A DNA stretch of 39,311 nucleotides, from positions 1 through 39,311 of the forward strand of contig JACPAG010000003.1 of assembly GCA_016180945.1 (NCBI GenBank), read 5' to 3'. Within the stretch, counting starts at the first letter, position 1. Each line of letters opens with the position of its first letter. Shown here one piece after another: positions 39,022 through 39,311 of this stretch. Made by a program: the position numbers and the translations under genes. Source of the stretch: Candidatus Aenigmatarchaeota archaeon. GTDB lineage: Archaea > Aenigmatarchaeota > Aenigmatarchaeia > GW2011-AR5. The notes beneath the pieces are model-generated. The model had not been told where the DNA came from. It saw only the letters and a list, made by a program, of their open reading frames with translations, and made no database searches.

Positions 39022-39311
39022 ATGTCGATGGCAAAGATGCTGTATTAGGGAGATTAGCTTCATCCGTTGCAAAAGAGCTTCTGAAGGGCAACGAGGTTGT
39101 CATAGCCAACGCCGATAAAATAATCATAACAGGCAACCCTAAAAAAATTCTTGGCATGTACCTCCAGAGGCGGAGGCGCGGCGATTTCCACGGCCCTTTC
39201 TTCCCGAAACAGCCTGAGCTTATTGTCCGCCGCGCTGTACGCGGCATGCTGCCTTACAAGACAAAAAAGGGGATGGCTGCGTATAAAAGGCTTAGGGTTT
39301 ATACAAATGTT
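39018..39311 (+). CDS. rpl13: Ribosomal protein uL13 (partial, runs off window)
   Basis: The first 98 residues are present: DGKDAVLGRLASSVAKELLK, VVIANADKIIITGNPKKIL and AVRGMLPYKTKKGMAAYKRL, which are archaeal uL13 hallmarks. The frame is open at the right edge of the window. It is coupled to eL18 by a 4-bp overlap. In other archaea S9 and the small RNA polymerase subunits N and K follow. Confidence 0.95.
   Translation, partial: MNVDGKDAVLGRLASSVAKELLKGNEVVIANADKIIITGNPKKILGMYLQRRRRGDFHGPFFPKQPELIVRRAVRGMLPYKTKKGMAAYKRLRVYTNV

Overview
The window is archaeal. It carries the S13-S4-S11-RpoD-L18e-L13 ribosomal/RNA polymerase block, deoxyhypusine synthase, a Hel308-type helicase, a DUF655 protein, a zinc-ribbon KH (NusA-like) protein, a UbiA lipid prenyltransferase, a geranylgeranyl-type diphosphate synthase, an intron-bearing tRNA-Leu, and GGTGA/AGGTG ribosome binding sites. 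The compact, mostly hypothetical small-protein content would fit a small-genome (DPANN-like) or little-studied euryarchaeal lineage. The sequence alone does not fix the phylum.

Layout. 0.1-5.3 kb: a TIM-barrel protein, a membrane-anchored unknown, a small conserved protein, a tandem array of hairpin leader repeats, an unknown protein and a methyltransferase, closed by a 99-bp MITE-like palindromic element. 5.4-13.1 kb: argS, a membrane protein, a broken AbrB/PIN toxin-antitoxin pair, then an agmatinase/PLP-decarboxylase/deoxyhypusine-synthase polyamine-hypusine cluster, a YchF-like GTPase and a NusA-like KH protein. 13.1-22.2 kb: accessory region with nested inverted repeats, several toxin-antitoxin modules (one lying between two 63-nt copies of the same promoter), a decayed Cys-rich fragment, a 1050-residue secreted multidomain surface protein with partners, DUF655 and a VapBC pair. 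22.4-26.9 kb: two V4R sensor proteins with HTH partners, UbiA, a KaiC-like ATPase and another VapBC. 26.9-35.5 kb: prenyl diphosphate synthase, two membrane-anchored unknowns, Hel308, an Lrp regulator, tRNA-Pro, a TrmI-type methyltransferase and small membrane proteins. 35.5-39.3 kb: the ribosomal protein/RNAP operon with tRNA-Leu(UAA) inside it.

The most striking feature is noncoding. At least seven clear copies of a structured element (TGG-N-P1-GA-P2-loop-P2'-GG-P1', usually followed within a few bases by the start codon) occur through the window. Six copies precede genes: rps13, rps4, the prenyl diphosphate synthase, DUF655 and two unknown genes. Both stems change sequence while staying paired, and the G-rich 3' side (GAGGGG) looks like a Shine-Dalgarno element held in the fold. 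Perfect short hairpins (8-12 bp stems, 2-5 nt loops) also appear as modular insertions, in these leaders, beside other repeats, in the D-loop of tRNA-Leu and in its anticodon intron. Together these suggest an undescribed, proliferating hairpin/leader system in this genome.
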